The position numbers were made by a program, and so were the translations under genes. From Candidatus Kuenenia stuttgartensis (lineage in GTDB: Bacteria; Planctomycetota; UBA11346): DNA of 64,000 nt. Below the pieces are notes generated by a model. It was not told the DNA's origin. It searched no databases and saw only the letters and a program-made list of their open reading frames with translations. The stretch is from positions 42,745 through 106,744 of the forward strand of contig CAMCMZ010000004.1 of NCBI GenBank assembly GCA_945876185.1, read 5' to 3'. Each line of letters begins with the position of its first letter. Position 1 is the stretch's first letter. Shown here in pieces: positions 1 through 12,391 of the stretch.

Positions 1-1109
1 TCCAGCAATTGCCCAAGCTGGGTCGCAAGCTGCTTCTCCGCCGGCTTGAGCGCGGCGTGCTCGGGGCTGGCGGCAAAGGCGGCCCAGTCGACCGGCTTGG
101 CGCCGGGCCCTGCCGGTGCGGCCTCGCCGTCGGGCAGCGCGTCTTCGGCCGCTACGCCACCGGCCGCCAAGTCGGCACCATCAGGCGGGACGGCGGGCGA
201 TTGTGGCGCCGGCGCGCCGGCGGCGGGCGGCTTGACCGTGGCCGGTCCCATCGACCACGACAGGCCGGGGCCTTTCGCCCCGGGCTTGCTGGCGGGGGAT
301 GTCGCCTTGGCGACCGGTGCGGCCGCTTTGCCCGGCGTCGCGGCCGACTTCGCCGATTCCTGGGCTTTCGCTGTGGCTTTCGCCTCGGCTTCCGCCGCCG
401 GATCGCCGGCGAGATGATCGGCGAAGACCGTCGTCCAGGGCGCGGTCAGGGCCGCGATCGTCTCGCTGTCGCGGCCCTTGTCGGCGATGGCCTTGAGCAG
501 GCGTTGCAGTTCGAAGCGGTCGCAGAAGCGGTCGTTGGCGATCACCTCGCCGACGAGCTCCGTGGTCTCCTTGGCGCCCAGCACGGCGAGCACACGGCAG
601 GCGTGTTCGCCCAGGCCGGTGCCGCCGGACTTGGCGCGGGCGATCTCGGCCTGCACCCGTTCGCTTAGCGCAGAGGCGAGAGCGGGCGAGGCCTTGCCGG
701 CGGCGGCGAGGACGGCGAGGGCGTGGTAGCCGTTCTCGCGCACGTCCAGCCCACCGCTCGCGATCGCGGCCAAGATTTCGGCCTCGGCCCCGATCCGGCC
801 CAGCGCCCAGCCGGCGGCGCGGCCGACCAGTCCGTCCCTCGCCAGCAGTCCGACCAGGGCCGGCACCGAAGTCCGGTCGTTCGTCAGACCCGCAGCGATG
901 GCCAGGGCGGCGGCGGCCGGCGTGGTGCCGGCGGCGGTGATGGCCGCCGGACCTGGCGCTGCGGCGGCAGCGATGGCGGTGGCTTCGAGTTTGCCGTCAC
1001 GGAGGAGTTCAGCGGTCACGGGTGTAGCCTTTTCTGGAGTGCCGGCAGTGCCGGGTGCAGGAGTGCCGGCGGAGCCGGGCAGGATGCGTTTCAGCAGGTT
1101 GTTGAGCAT
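1..1109 (-). CDS. Partial HEAT-repeat-like protein, C-terminus outside the window
   Basis: The frame is open from ATG at 1109 to the left edge, about 369 codons, so the 3' end is missing. The first ~200 residues are Ala/Leu-rich helical pairs resembling HEAT/PBS lyase-like repeats (for example LVGLLARDGLVGRAAGWAL and ENGYHALAVLAAAGK). A low-complexity Ala/Pro/Lys linker follows, then another helical segment. No catalytic motif is visible. The start overlaps the end of rpiB by 19 bp, which suggests translational coupling. HEAT proteins are usually scaffolds, so the role is unknown. A GTG at 1020 is an alternative start. Confidence 0.6.
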   Translation of the reverse strand, partial: MLNNLLKRILPGSAGTPAPGTAGTPEKATPVTAELLRDGKLEATAIAAAAAPGPAAITAAGTTPAAAALAIAAGLTNDRTSVPALVGLLARDGLVGRAAGWALGRIGAEAEILAAIASGGLDVRENGYHALAVLAAAGKASPALASALSERVQAEIARAKSGGTGLGEHACRVLAVLGAKETTELVGEVIANDRFCDRFELQRLLKAIADKGRDSETIAALTAPWTTVFADHLAGDPAAEAEAKATAKAQESAKSAATPGKAAAPVAKATSPASKPGAKGPGLSWSMGPATVKPPAAGAPAPQSPAVPPDGADLAAGGVAAEDALPDGEAAPAGPGAKPVDWAAFAASPEHAALKPAEKQLATQLGQLL

Positions 1110-1555
1110 GCGGTCGGGCCAGAGGATTCGAGGGCGGTGATCTTGTCCAGGCGCCGTTGGTGGCGGGTCTCGAAAGGTTCAGCGAGGAAGGCGTCGACCA
1201 TCGCGATCGCGGTGGTGGCGTCGACCACCCGCGCCCCCAGGGCGAGGGCATGGGCGTGGTTGTGGCCGGCAGCGAGGCGCGCGGTGGCGACGTCGTGGGC
1301 CAGGCCGCAGCGGATGCTACGCATCTTGTTGGCGGCGATCGACATGCCGATGCCGGTGCCGCAGATTAGGACGGCGCGATCAGCCGCGCCATCCTGCACC
1401 AGCCGGCAGGCAGCCTGGGCGAAGTCGGCGTAGTCGACCGACGCCGTGGTGTGTGGGCCGCAATCGGTGACCGCGTGGCCGGCCGCGCGCAGGTGCTCCA
1501 GCAGGGCGCGCTTGTGGTCGACTCCGTTGTGATCGCTGGCGATGGAAATGCGCAT
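1091..1555 (-). CDS. rpiB: Ribose-5-phosphate isomerase B
   Basis: A 154-residue RpiB/LacA-LacB family protein that interconverts ribose-5-phosphate and ribulose-5-phosphate in the non-oxidative pentose phosphate pathway. It shows the N-terminal SDHNGVDHK phosphate-binding motif, the active-site CGTGIGMSIAANK segment containing the catalytic Cys, and the NHAHALALGAR segment. ATG at 1555 was chosen because AGGAA lies just upstream and the family begins with MRISIASDH; a longer frame to 1597 adds 14 non-conserved residues. Its last 19 bases overlap the next gene. Trigger factor lies upstream on the same strand across a ~100-bp gap. Confidence 0.93.
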   Translation of the reverse strand: MRISIASDHNGVDHKRALLEHLRAAGHAVTDCGPHTTASVDYADFAQAACRLVQDGAADRAVLICGTGIGMSIAANKMRSIRCGLAHDVATARLAAGHNHAHALALGARVVDATTAIAMVDAFLAEPFETRHQRRLDKITALESSGPTACSTTC

Positions 1556-1657
1556 GTGGTTCCTCGGTGGGCAGCCTAGCCGCGTCAAGCGCGGCATCTA
1601 CCCGCTTCCGCGTAAGCACCCGCAGCCGGGCGATCATCCGCAACGGCGTGAACCCGC

Positions 1658-2989
1658 TCAGTGATTGCAGTCGGGTCCGTGCACGTGGCCGGGCTGGCCG
1701 TGCGCCGCAGCGGCGGCGGCAACAGGAACCTTGCCGAGGACACGGTCGAGGAATTGCTCCAGCGCCTTGGCCTCGCGGATCTCGCGTGCGACCTGGCCGA
1801 CCTGGCCAGACTGCTTGAGGTTCTTGGCGATATCCTCGGCTTTGCGCCCGGTCTGGGCGGCGGCCATGTTGATCTGGTCGTTGAGGTCTTCGTTCGTCAC
1901 CGCGACTTCCAGCTTGTCGGCCAGGGCGTCGATGATCAGGGTGCGGCGCAGGTCATTTTCGACCTCGGCGGTGGTGTCGGCCTTGATCTTGTCCAGGTCG
2001 GCTCCGGTCTTGCCGTCGGTCTCGGCCTTCTTGACCGCCTCGGCCACGGTCTGGGTCGTGACGTTCTCGACCAGTTGCGGTGGCAGGGTGAAGGTGATCT
2101 TGGCGAGGAGCTGCTCGACGAGCTGGTCAAGCTGCGTCTTGCGCTGCGCGTCGGCCGCCTTGCGTTTGAGCAGGTCGCCGAAGGCGCCCTTCAGCTTTTC
2201 GACCGAATCGTAGCCGAACTGCTTGGCCAGAGCCTCATCGATCGCGGCCGGGCGCAGACGCTTGGCCGACTGGATGGTCACCGACACGGTGGCGGGCTGG
2301 TTCGCGAACTCGTCGGGCTTGAACGAGGCCGGCAGGGTGGTGCTGAACTCGATCGCGTCGCCGACCTTCTTGCCCGCGACGGTGGTGAGCACCTCGGCCG
2401 GGGCCTTGCCCAGGAAGGGGTACGCGCCGACCAGGTGGTGGAAGTCGTGCAGCTTGCGGGCTTCCTTGCCGTTGCTGGTGACCGTGCCGCTGACCGTGAT
2501 GGCGTCGTCCTCTTGCAGGGTCTCCTCCGCCGTCAGCGCGGCTTCAGCGCCGGCGCGGCGGGCCAGGCCCTCGATCGACTTGTCGACTTCGGCGGTGTCG
2601 ACCGGGATCTCGGGGTTGGCGACCGAGAACGAGGAGGGTTCAGGGATGACGATGTCGGGGCGGACCTCGAAGCTGACCTTGACGCTCAGGCCGTCGTCGC
2701 GCTTCATCTCGTCGGATTTCATCTCGCCGATCGGCTTGAGTTTATGCTCGGCCAGGGCCGACTTGAAGCCTTCCTGGGCGAGTTCTTCCACCGCCTTGTC
2801 GGTGGCTTCGGCGCCAAAACGCTTGGCCAGCACCGCTTTGGGCGACTTGCCCGGGCGGAAGCCGGGCAGCCGGGCCTGGTGCGCGAAGGTGCTCAGCACC
2901 TTGTCAAGGCGGGCGGCGACCTCGGCCGGGGAATAGGTGATGGAGACCTGCTTGCGGAGCGTGCCGACGTCAGCGACTTGGACCTGCAT
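1658..2989 (-). CDS. tig: Trigger factor, ribosome-associated chaperone/prolyl isomerase
   Basis: At 443 residues it has normal family length. The N-terminal ribosome-binding domain carries the signature GFRPGKSP at residues 43-50. A central FKBP-like domain (about 150-245) follows, then the long helical C-terminal chaperone domain. The C-terminus ends in an Ala-rich then His-rich tail (HGQPGHVHGPDCNH) that could bind metal; a metal-binding role is inference. Trigger factor binds the ribosomal exit tunnel and shields nascent chains. The gene usually precedes clpP/clpX, but here it is followed by rpiB. The start MQVQVADVGTLRKQVSI matches the family N-terminus. Confidence 0.95.
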   Translation of the reverse strand: MQVQVADVGTLRKQVSITYSPAEVAARLDKVLSTFAHQARLPGFRPGKSPKAVLAKRFGAEATDKAVEELAQEGFKSALAEHKLKPIGEMKSDEMKRDDGLSVKVSFEVRPDIVIPEPSSFSVANPEIPVDTAEVDKSIEGLARRAGAEAALTAEETLQEDDAITVSGTVTSNGKEARKLHDFHHLVGAYPFLGKAPAEVLTTVAGKKVGDAIEFSTTLPASFKPDEFANQPATVSVTIQSAKRLRPAAIDEALAKQFGYDSVEKLKGAFGDLLKRKAADAQRKTQLDQLVEQLLAKITFTLPPQLVENVTTQTVAEAVKKAETDGKTGADLDKIKADTTAEVENDLRRTLIIDALADKLEVAVTNEDLNDQINMAAAQTGRKAEDIAKNLKQSGQVGQVAREIREAKALEQFLDRVLGKVPVAAAAAAHGQPGHVHGPDCNH

Positions 2990-3163
2990 GGTGAGCCCGG
3001 AACTTGGAAAGGGGTGGCTTAAAGGGGCTGCGCAGCATCGGGAGTCGCTTGCGCGTGCAAGCCTTGGTCAGGTTGCGGCCGGTTGCGGCTTCAGCGAGGC
3101 CAGGCAACGGTCGCAGGAATCCGTTGGCGACCTCCATTGCCAGGGCGCCGATCGAACGGCATC

Positions 3164-5686
3164 ATGGGTCAGCGCATGGCTGATGACCCCCGCCATCTCG
3201 ACCCGGTCCGGCGCGCCGAACTGGTTGCCCTGCTAGAGGAACGCGCCCGCCGGTTACAGCTGGATCCGGAACTCATCGAACGGGCGCTCGAACGCTGCTT
3301 CTCGGGCGACAAGGCGCGCCGCTCGCAGCCGTTGACCGCGGCGATCCCCCGTACCGCTGGCGGGAGCGGGCGATTGCCGGCCAGCGCGTCGGCCCGGTTG
3401 GCTGGGGCGAGGGAAAGCGCGCGCCTTCCTCTAGCCAAGGATGCGAGCGCCCGGCTGCCGGTGGAACCCGAGTCGGATGACCTCTTTGCTGAATCCCCCG
3501 CTACGCCTCCCGCCACGTCCCCCGCACCCGCCAAGGTTCTGGATCCGGACCACCCGGATCCGACCGCCAAGACCATCCCCGAATCAGCAGGGCCGATCAG
3601 CGTCGGCAAAAAGGCGCGCAAAGAATCCGACGACGGCAATGTGACGGCGTTGCCGCCCGGGGTGATCCTCGCCGGCTACCGCATCGAGGCGATGCTGGGC
3701 GAGGGCGGCATGGGGCAGGTCTACCGCGCGACCCAGCTCAGCATGAGCCGGCAGGTCGCTTTCAAAGTGCTCGCGATGCGGTTTTCGTCGCATCGCCGTT
3801 TCCGCGAGCGATTCCTGCGCGAGGCCCGCGCTGCCGGCCGGCTGCACCACCCCAACCTGATCGCGGTGCACGACGTCGGCGAGGCCAACGGCCGCATGTT
3901 TTTCAGCATGGAGCTGGTCAACGGACTGTCGCTCAGGCAGCTTCTGCGCCAGCGCGGGCCGCTGCCCGAGGCGCAGGTGCTCGACTATGCTGTGCAATGC
4001 CTGCAGGCGCTGCGCTATGCCCATGAACGCGGGGTCATCCACCGCGACATCAAGCCGGACAACCTCATGGTCAGCGGGCTGGAGCCGACGACCGCGCCGC
4101 TGGCCGCGGATGCGACCAATGAATCCACCGCGCTGGCTTCAGCCGCCGTAGCGGGGGCGAAACCCGCGCCCACCACAGCGCCGTCGGTCGCGGGCCTGCC
4201 GGCCTGGGGCGTGCTCAAGGTCGCGGATCTCGGCCTGTCACGCACCGATCCAGACAAGATGGAATCAGGTGGCACAGACTTCTTCACCACCCAGACCGGC
4301 GCGATGCTGGGCACGCCGCACTACATGGCGCCAGAGCAATCCCGCGATGCCCACACCGCCGATCCGCGCGCTGATCTCTACAGTCTTGGTGCGACGCTCT
4401 ACGCCCTGGCGGTGGGCCGACCGCCGTTCGACGGTCAGACGGCGATGGAGATTCTCATTCACCACAGCCGCACGCCGGTGACTTTTCCGGAGCCGGTTCC
4501 GCCCGCCACCGGCCCAAGTCCTGGCCTGCGCACCCTCATCGTCCGCCTGATGGCCAAGGAACCGGCTCAGCGGCCAACGTCCGCCGCCGCCGCCCTGGTC
4601 CTGGTTGAGCGGTTGCGCCAGGGCGTGCCGCTGGATGTGCCCTCGCCGTGGCGCCGCCGGCTGCGCTGGTTCCTGGCGTTGCTTCTGCTTTCCCTGCTGA
4701 TTGCCGCAGCCTGGTTTTTCGCCCGCCCCCACTTGGCTCAGCTGGCCTGGGACTCCGACGCCCGGCGCATCCGCGCCCATGCCGAGGCCGGACGATGGCA
4801 GCACGGGCTGGCCGATATGCAGGGCGTCAACCTGCGCCTGGAGCGCGAAGCCGCCGAGGCCCAGACCCAGCCGTTCGCCTCCTGGAATGGCGCGGCCATT
4901 CTGGCCCAGCGACGGCAGGCCGAGGCCGCCGCATTGAAGACGGACCTGGAACAACGCTGGGATGCTGCCGCCCTAGCCCGCCTGGGTGCGGAACTCGACC
5001 AGGCCCAGACCGACGCCAAGGCCGGCAACCGAAAGGCTCTCGCGACCGTGGACCGGATCGACAAGGACAAGGCCTGGCTCAGCCCTGCGATCGAAGAGCG
5101 GATCGATGCCATTCGCGAAACTCTGGAGAAAACCCTAACCGGCGACGATGCCGCCCAGCGCGATACGCGGGAATCCCTAACCCGGAAGGCCAGATTGATG
5201 GCCGGGTGGTGGAGCCGGTTCAAAGCCGAGCCTGCCGACGCCCTCAGAATCTCGGGCACGACCGCGACCTTCACTGGCCACGGCACCGCCGTCCGCAACA
5301 GCACCGCTGTCCGCAACAGCACTGCCGTCCGCAACAGCACCGGCCTGGGCATCTGGGTCCCAATCCGGATCGCCTGGCCGTCGGCCGCCAACGCCTTGCC
5401 AGGCGGATCCGCCACCTTGATCCTGCACGGCAGCGAAGGCCCCAGGCTGCAGATCGACCAGCGCGGACTGGTCGTCATCAGCTCTGCCGGTGATCGCGTT
5501 CTCGAACCTCTGCAGAACCAAAGCGTGCGTTTCCAGATCAAGATCAGCGACGGCACCGTCGCCATCCGCCTGGCTCGCGCCGATTCCCAGCGCCCGGTGG
5601 TGCAATTCCTGGGCGACCTGCACTGCACCTGGAAACTGCCGCCGGGCAGCGTGGTCCAAGCGGAGATTTTCGACCAGCGGCGGTGA
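3164..5686 (+). CDS. Transmembrane Ser/Thr protein kinase with extracytoplasmic domain
   Basis: About 840 residues from ATG 3164 (MGQRMADDP); 3176 is an equally possible start and neither has a clear ribosome site. A ~165-residue low-complexity N-terminus leads into a Hanks-type kinase domain (about 168-460): GEGGMGQVY glycine loop, VAFKV lysine, HRDIKPDN catalytic loop, ADLG in place of DFG, and APE. About 40 Ala/Thr/Pro-rich residues are inserted between the catalytic loop and the DLG motif. One membrane helix (FLALLLLSLLIAAAWFFA) lies at about 500-520, followed by a ~320-residue extracytoplasmic part with coiled-coil-like helices and three tandem copies of AVRNST. Its targets are unknown. 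It is not in an obvious operon. Confidence 0.88.
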   Translation: MGQRMADDPRHLDPVRRAELVALLEERARRLQLDPELIERALERCFSGDKARRSQPLTAAIPRTAGGSGRLPASASARLAGARESARLPLAKDASARLPVEPESDDLFAESPATPPATSPAPAKVLDPDHPDPTAKTIPESAGPISVGKKARKESDDGNVTALPPGVILAGYRIEAMLGEGGMGQVYRATQLSMSRQVAFKVLAMRFSSHRRFRERFLREARAAGRLHHPNLIAVHDVGEANGRMFFSMELVNGLSLRQLLRQRGPLPEAQVLDYAVQCLQALRYAHERGVIHRDIKPDNLMVSGLEPTTAPLAADATNESTALASAAVAGAKPAPTTAPSVAGLPAWGVLKVADLGLSRTDPDKMESGGTDFFTTQTGAMLGTPHYMAPEQSRDAHTADPRADLYSLGATLYALAVGRPPFDGQTAMEILIHHSRTPVTFPEPVPPATGPSPGLRTLIVRLMAKEPAQRPTSAAAALVLVERLRQGVPLDVPSPWRRRLRWFLALLLLSLLIAAAWFFARPHLAQLAWDSDARRIRAHAEAGRWQHGLADMQGVNLRLEREAAEAQTQPFASWNGAAILAQRRQAEAAALKTDLEQRWDAAALARLGAELDQAQTDAKAGNRKALATVDRIDKDKAWLSPAIEERIDAIRETLEKTLTGDDAAQRDTRESLTRKARLMAGWWSRFKAEPADALRISGTTATFTGHGTAVRNSTAVRNSTAVRNSTGLGIWVPIRIAWPSAANALPGGSATLILHGSEGPRLQIDQRGLVVISSAGDRVLEPLQNQSVRFQIKISDGTVAIRLARADSQRPVVQFLGDLHCTWKLPPGSVVQAEIFDQRR
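5290..5341 (+). repeat. 18-bp coding tandem repeat, three units, inside the kinase ectodomain
   Basis: Three consecutive 18-bp units (ACCGCCGTCCGCAACAGC and two variants) each encode T-AVRNS, giving TAVRNSTAVRNSTAVRNST in the protein. Silent third-position differences between the units mean the repeat is not brand new. It is an in-frame tandem duplication that could vary in copy number between strains. Confidence 0.85.
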
Positions 5687-5738
5687 TTCACCGCGTAGTA
5701 AAGGCTGGCCAGCCGGCCCGCAGGCCGCAAAGCCAGCC

Positions 5739-6395
5739 TCACCGCAAGGCGCGTTCCCGGGTCAGGAAGAACGCGATCGTCAGGCCGCCCAAGGTGCAGA
5801 TGGCACCCCAGCCGCTGTGCCACATGAGCTGGTTGACGATTTTGCCCGAGAATTCCCCGAGAACACGATCGAAAGATTGGCCAACCTGGATTGCCAACTG
5901 CTTGTCCACCTTTGTTGGCGCGTCGTTGTCATCGCTGCGTAGGGCAGCCAGCGCAGCCTGCACCCGGACGTCTGCCAGGGACTGTCTGGCCACGCTGATT
6001 CCCCGATCGACGACGATCCAATGGGTGGTGTAGATCGCGGACAGGGTCACGACGACGGCCAAGAGGGCGGAAATCAGGTCGTTGCGTACGCCCCCGTGCC
6101 GCCAGGTCATGCCCAGGGCCGCCATGATGCCGGCGAACACCGCGCCGGAGCGAAGCCAGACCAGGCCTTTGCAACTGTCGGCCGCCAGGCAGACGACCAG
6201 CACCACCAGGGCTGCCGCCCCTATCGACCACATCAGGTCGAGGCCGAGACCTGCCCACGCACGTGCGTCTCCGCCGGGGTGGTTCGTGGTGGATGCGAGT
6301 GCGCTGGTGGGGCGCGGCACCAACGAGGTGCCGCAGGCGGTGCAGCGCCAGATTCCGTCGATCATCGTCCTCCGGCATGCGGGACACTGGTTCAT
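5739..6395 (-). CDS. Zinc-ribbon membrane protein of unknown function
   Basis: 218 residues from ATG 6395, preceded by an excellent AGGAGG site. The N-terminus has a zinc-ribbon pattern (CPAC near residue 4 and CTAC about 16 residues later). Three or four hydrophobic segments follow in the middle, and a last one (WGAICTLGGLTIAFFL) lies near the C-terminus. Between them is a soluble stretch of about 60 residues. It converges with the upstream kinase gene; the two stop codons are about 50 bp apart. I do not recognise the family beyond zinc-ribbon domain plus membrane helices. Confidence 0.75.
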   Translation of the reverse strand: MNQCPACRRTMIDGIWRCTACGTSLVPRPTSALASTTNHPGGDARAWAGLGLDLMWSIGAAALVVLVVCLAADSCKGLVWLRSGAVFAGIMAALGMTWRHGGVRNDLISALLAVVVTLSAIYTTHWIVVDRGISVARQSLADVRVQAALAALRSDDNDAPTKVDKQLAIQVGQSFDRVLGEFSGKIVNQLMWHSGWGAICTLGGLTIAFFLTRERALR

Positions 6396-6540
6396 GAAAC
6401 CTCCTGCGTTGGTGCGGCGGGAGGATGCAATGAACCCTGGCCAGGTCTGGCGCTGGCATCCGCGGCGCCGGGCCACAATCGGCCGCGCTTCCACCCGATC
6501 CTCCCGGCTCTAAACCATTCCGAACGGCGGGAGCATTTCC

Positions 6541-7023
6541 ATGCGCGCAGACCCTCTGAACCACGCCATCCGGCAGGTCGTCCGGCAGATGAACGGCGTG
6601 GATTTCTCCGCCATCGCCAACGTCCCCGTCCGGACCGGCTCCCGCTGGCTGACCGCGATCCGGGATGGCGACAGCACCAGCCTGACCCCAGAGGCGCTGG
6701 GCCGGCTGGTGCGGCACGAACTGCATCAGACCGGATCGAGCACCATCATCGAATCCCTGGTCGGCCATACGGCGTCCGCAGCGAAAAAAGCCGATGCGGT
6801 CTCTATCGCCAAGTGCATCACCGCGATCGCGGCGAGCCAGCAATTGTCCAGCAATCTGATCGAGCGCATGGCCGAGGACATCGCCGACGGCATCCTGTCC
6901 CCGGACGAGGCCCGCCGCCTGCTGCCGCTGCTCGACAACGTGATCGCCATCGCCCAGAGCAAGTGCCGATCACTCACCGACATGTCGGAAGCCATCCGTC
7001 GGCAACTGGCGCCAAAGGCCTGA
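6541..7023 (+). CDS. Hypothetical 160-residue protein
   Basis: A soluble, helical, Ala/Ile-rich protein (MRADPLNHAIRQVVRQMNGVD...) with no signal peptide, membrane helix or motif that I recognise. GGGAG lies about 10 nt before the ATG. Codon use is like that of its neighbours, and the complete frame has a plausible start, so it is probably real. It is flanked by the divergent zinc-ribbon membrane protein and the convergent Ser/Thr kinase, and could be a partner of either. No function is assigned. Confidence 0.65.
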   Translation: MRADPLNHAIRQVVRQMNGVDFSAIANVPVRTGSRWLTAIRDGDSTSLTPEALGRLVRHELHQTGSSTIIESLVGHTASAAKKADAVSIAKCITAIAASQQLSSNLIERMAEDIADGILSPDEARRLLPLLDNVIAIAQSKCRSLTDMSEAIRRQLAPKA

Positions 7024-7038
7024 AGCGAGCTGAACGGC

Positions 7039-9000
<1,962 letters not shown>

Positions 9001-9095
9001 GGGCGGGATGATGGCGGGCGGTTCAGCGGCGGCAATCCACTGCGGGTCGGACGAGCGCGATATCGATGAGGATGTCGGTCACGACCGTCATGTGA

Positions 9096-9647
9096 TCAGC
9101 GAACGATCCTGGTGGTCAGAGGGACGCGATCGTGCACCACCAGGATGAAGTTGTTCGCCATCAAATCATCAATGTAATGGTTCATAGAGAGGGAATTACT
9201 GGCATAAGCGGCTTCCAAATTCCTGGCATTCAAGTCAAGTTGCTGCTGGATCATTTTCTCAAGATCCTGACCGGTTGGATATCCAGGCCCTTTCATCCAT
9301 TGGACCGACCATTTGCGATGCTCATCGAAATTGGCCTGTACCCCTGCGGAATATCTGATTCCGGAAGCAAGAATGTATTTCGCCTTGTGGTAAGAATGAT
9401 ATTCCTTCACCATCCAGAAGAGCATGAATGCGGGCAGGAGGGCGTAAAGGACGTAGCGATTGGCTTTTCCCTGATGCAACGTGTCGAGCCATGCGAAGGC
9501 AGACAAAGCCAGGAATGAGAACAAAGTCAGGATGATGTAAAGTTTCGGTTCCCTTGGATCAAAAATCAGGACCGTCAGCGGAATTACAAAAATGACGGAT
9601 GGGACTATCCATTTGAAGTATCTGCAAGCGGACCGGAAGCCGCACAT
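9096..9647 (-). CDS. Small membrane protein, probably horizontally acquired
   Basis: 183 residues with three membrane segments in the first ~100 (around IVPSVIFVIPLTVLIF, IILTLFSFLALSAFAWL and VLYALLPAFMLFWMV), then a polar C-terminal half. AGGAG precedes the ATG. Base composition is visibly AT-richer than in the genes on both sides, with AAT/ATT/AAA codons that are rare elsewhere in the window. This suggests recent transfer or relaxed selection. I do not recognise the family. Confidence 0.7.
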   Translation of the reverse strand: MCGFRSACRYFKWIVPSVIFVIPLTVLIFDPREPKLYIILTLFSFLALSAFAWLDTLHQGKANRYVLYALLPAFMLFWMVKEYHSYHKAKYILASGIRYSAGVQANFDEHRKWSVQWMKGPGYPTGQDLEKMIQQQLDLNARNLEAAYASNSLSMNHYIDDLMANNFILVVHDRVPLTTRIVR

Positions 9648-9693
9648 AGGATCGCTCCTGTTTGCTTGAAACCAGCGTAGTTCCGCGGACCGC

Positions 9694-11208
<1,515 letters not shown>

Positions 11209-11406
11209 CTGCCGTTTCTTTGCCGGGTTCCGGCTGAGCTTTGCATCGTCATGCAGCCATGGGACGGGGCAACTGCTGCGTATTGGAGCAGCGCCCCGGC
11301 CGGTTGCGGGCGGAATGGGCGGCAACCAGCCGCGCCTTCAATAGTGCAGGCGCTTCATCAAGCCTGAACTTGACTCGCAAGACTGCCTCGGAGCCTCCTA
11401 CCACCC

Positions 11407-12390
11407 ATGGCATCCAAACCTCCTCCCTACCGCCTCGGCATCGACCTCGGCGGCACCAAGATCCACGCGGTCGTGATCGACCGGATCGGCGCCGTTATCG
11501 GCTCTGCCCGGCTGCCGACCAAGGCCGACAAGGGCTATGCCAAGGTGATCAAGCGCATCGCCGAGGCCGCACTGGGCGCTGCGGACGACGCTGGGATTCC
11601 ATTCAGCAAGCTTGGCCGGGTCGGCCTGGGCGTGCCTGGGCCGGTCGACCGCGAGGGCAACCTGCTCTTCGCCGCCAACCTGGGCTGGAAAAAATCGCCA
11701 GTCGCAGCCGATGTCGGCGCGCGGTTGCAGGTCGGCGTCGTCCTCGGCAACGACGTGAACTGCGGCGCGCTTGGCGAGACGACCTATGGCGCGGCAGCCG
11801 GGGTCGCTTCGGCGGCGATGTTCTTCGTCGGCACCGGCCTCGGCGGTGCGGTGGTCGTCAACGGGACGATCCTCAACGGGGCGCATGGTTTTGGCGGCGA
11901 ATTCGGCCACATCCCGGCGCCGTTCGGTGATGCCCAGTGCGGCTGTGGCAACCGGGGATGCCTCGAAACCGTGGCCTCGAAGACCGGCATCGTGCGCCTG
12001 ATCAGCGAAGCGGTGCGGCGCAAGATCCCCTGCAAGCTGGAAGCCTTCGCCGGCGGCAAGATCCCGGTTGGCGGCGCGACGGTGAAATCAGGCGAACTGC
12101 ACCGGGCTTTCCGCGCCGGCTGCCCGGCGACGCGGGCCGCGCTCAACCATGCCTCGGCCGGGATCGCCTGGGGCATGCAGGTGATCGGTAACGCGATCGA
12201 TCCCGAGACCTACGTCCTGGGCGGCGGGGTGATGCAGGCGCTGGGCCGCGATCTCGTGCCGCTGGTGCGCCGGCAACTGAAAGGGTCGTGCGCCCTCTAC
12301 CGCCGGGTCGCGCCGGATCTACGTTTGGCAAAACTCGGCGACGATGCGGTGGCGATCGGTGCCGCCGTGCTCGCCGGTAGCGAGGCATGA
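11407..12390 (+). CDS. ROK-family sugar kinase (glucokinase-like)
   Basis: 327 residues. The N-terminal phosphate loop is GIDLGGTKIHAVVID. The central segment GNDVNCGALGE carries the catalytic Asp. GTGLGGAVVVNG and a HIPAP-region His lead into the ROK zinc-binding motif CGCGNRGCLE. ROK proteins are glucokinases, fructokinases or manno/allo-kinases, or repressors when they carry an N-terminal HTH. There is no HTH here, so it is an enzyme, and glucokinase is the most likely activity. The next gene (ppx) starts 1 bp after its stop, so the two are probably co-transcribed. Confidence 0.88.
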   Translation: MASKPPPYRLGIDLGGTKIHAVVIDRIGAVIGSARLPTKADKGYAKVIKRIAEAALGAADDAGIPFSKLGRVGLGVPGPVDREGNLLFAANLGWKKSPVAADVGARLQVGVVLGNDVNCGALGETTYGAAAGVASAAMFFVGTGLGGAVVVNGTILNGAHGFGGEFGHIPAPFGDAQCGCGNRGCLETVASKTGIVRLISEAVRRKIPCKLEAFAGGKIPVGGATVKSGELHRAFRAGCPATRAALNHASAGIAWGMQVIGNAIDPETYVLGGGVMQALGRDLVPLVRRQLKGSCALYRRVAPDLRLAKLGDDAVAIGAAVLAGSEA

Positions 12391-12391
12391 C

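Noticed and set aside
1661..3022. Long plus-strand open frame (453 codons) antisense to trigger factor
   Set aside because: High-GC genomes give long shadow frames; trigger factor on the other strand is unmistakable.
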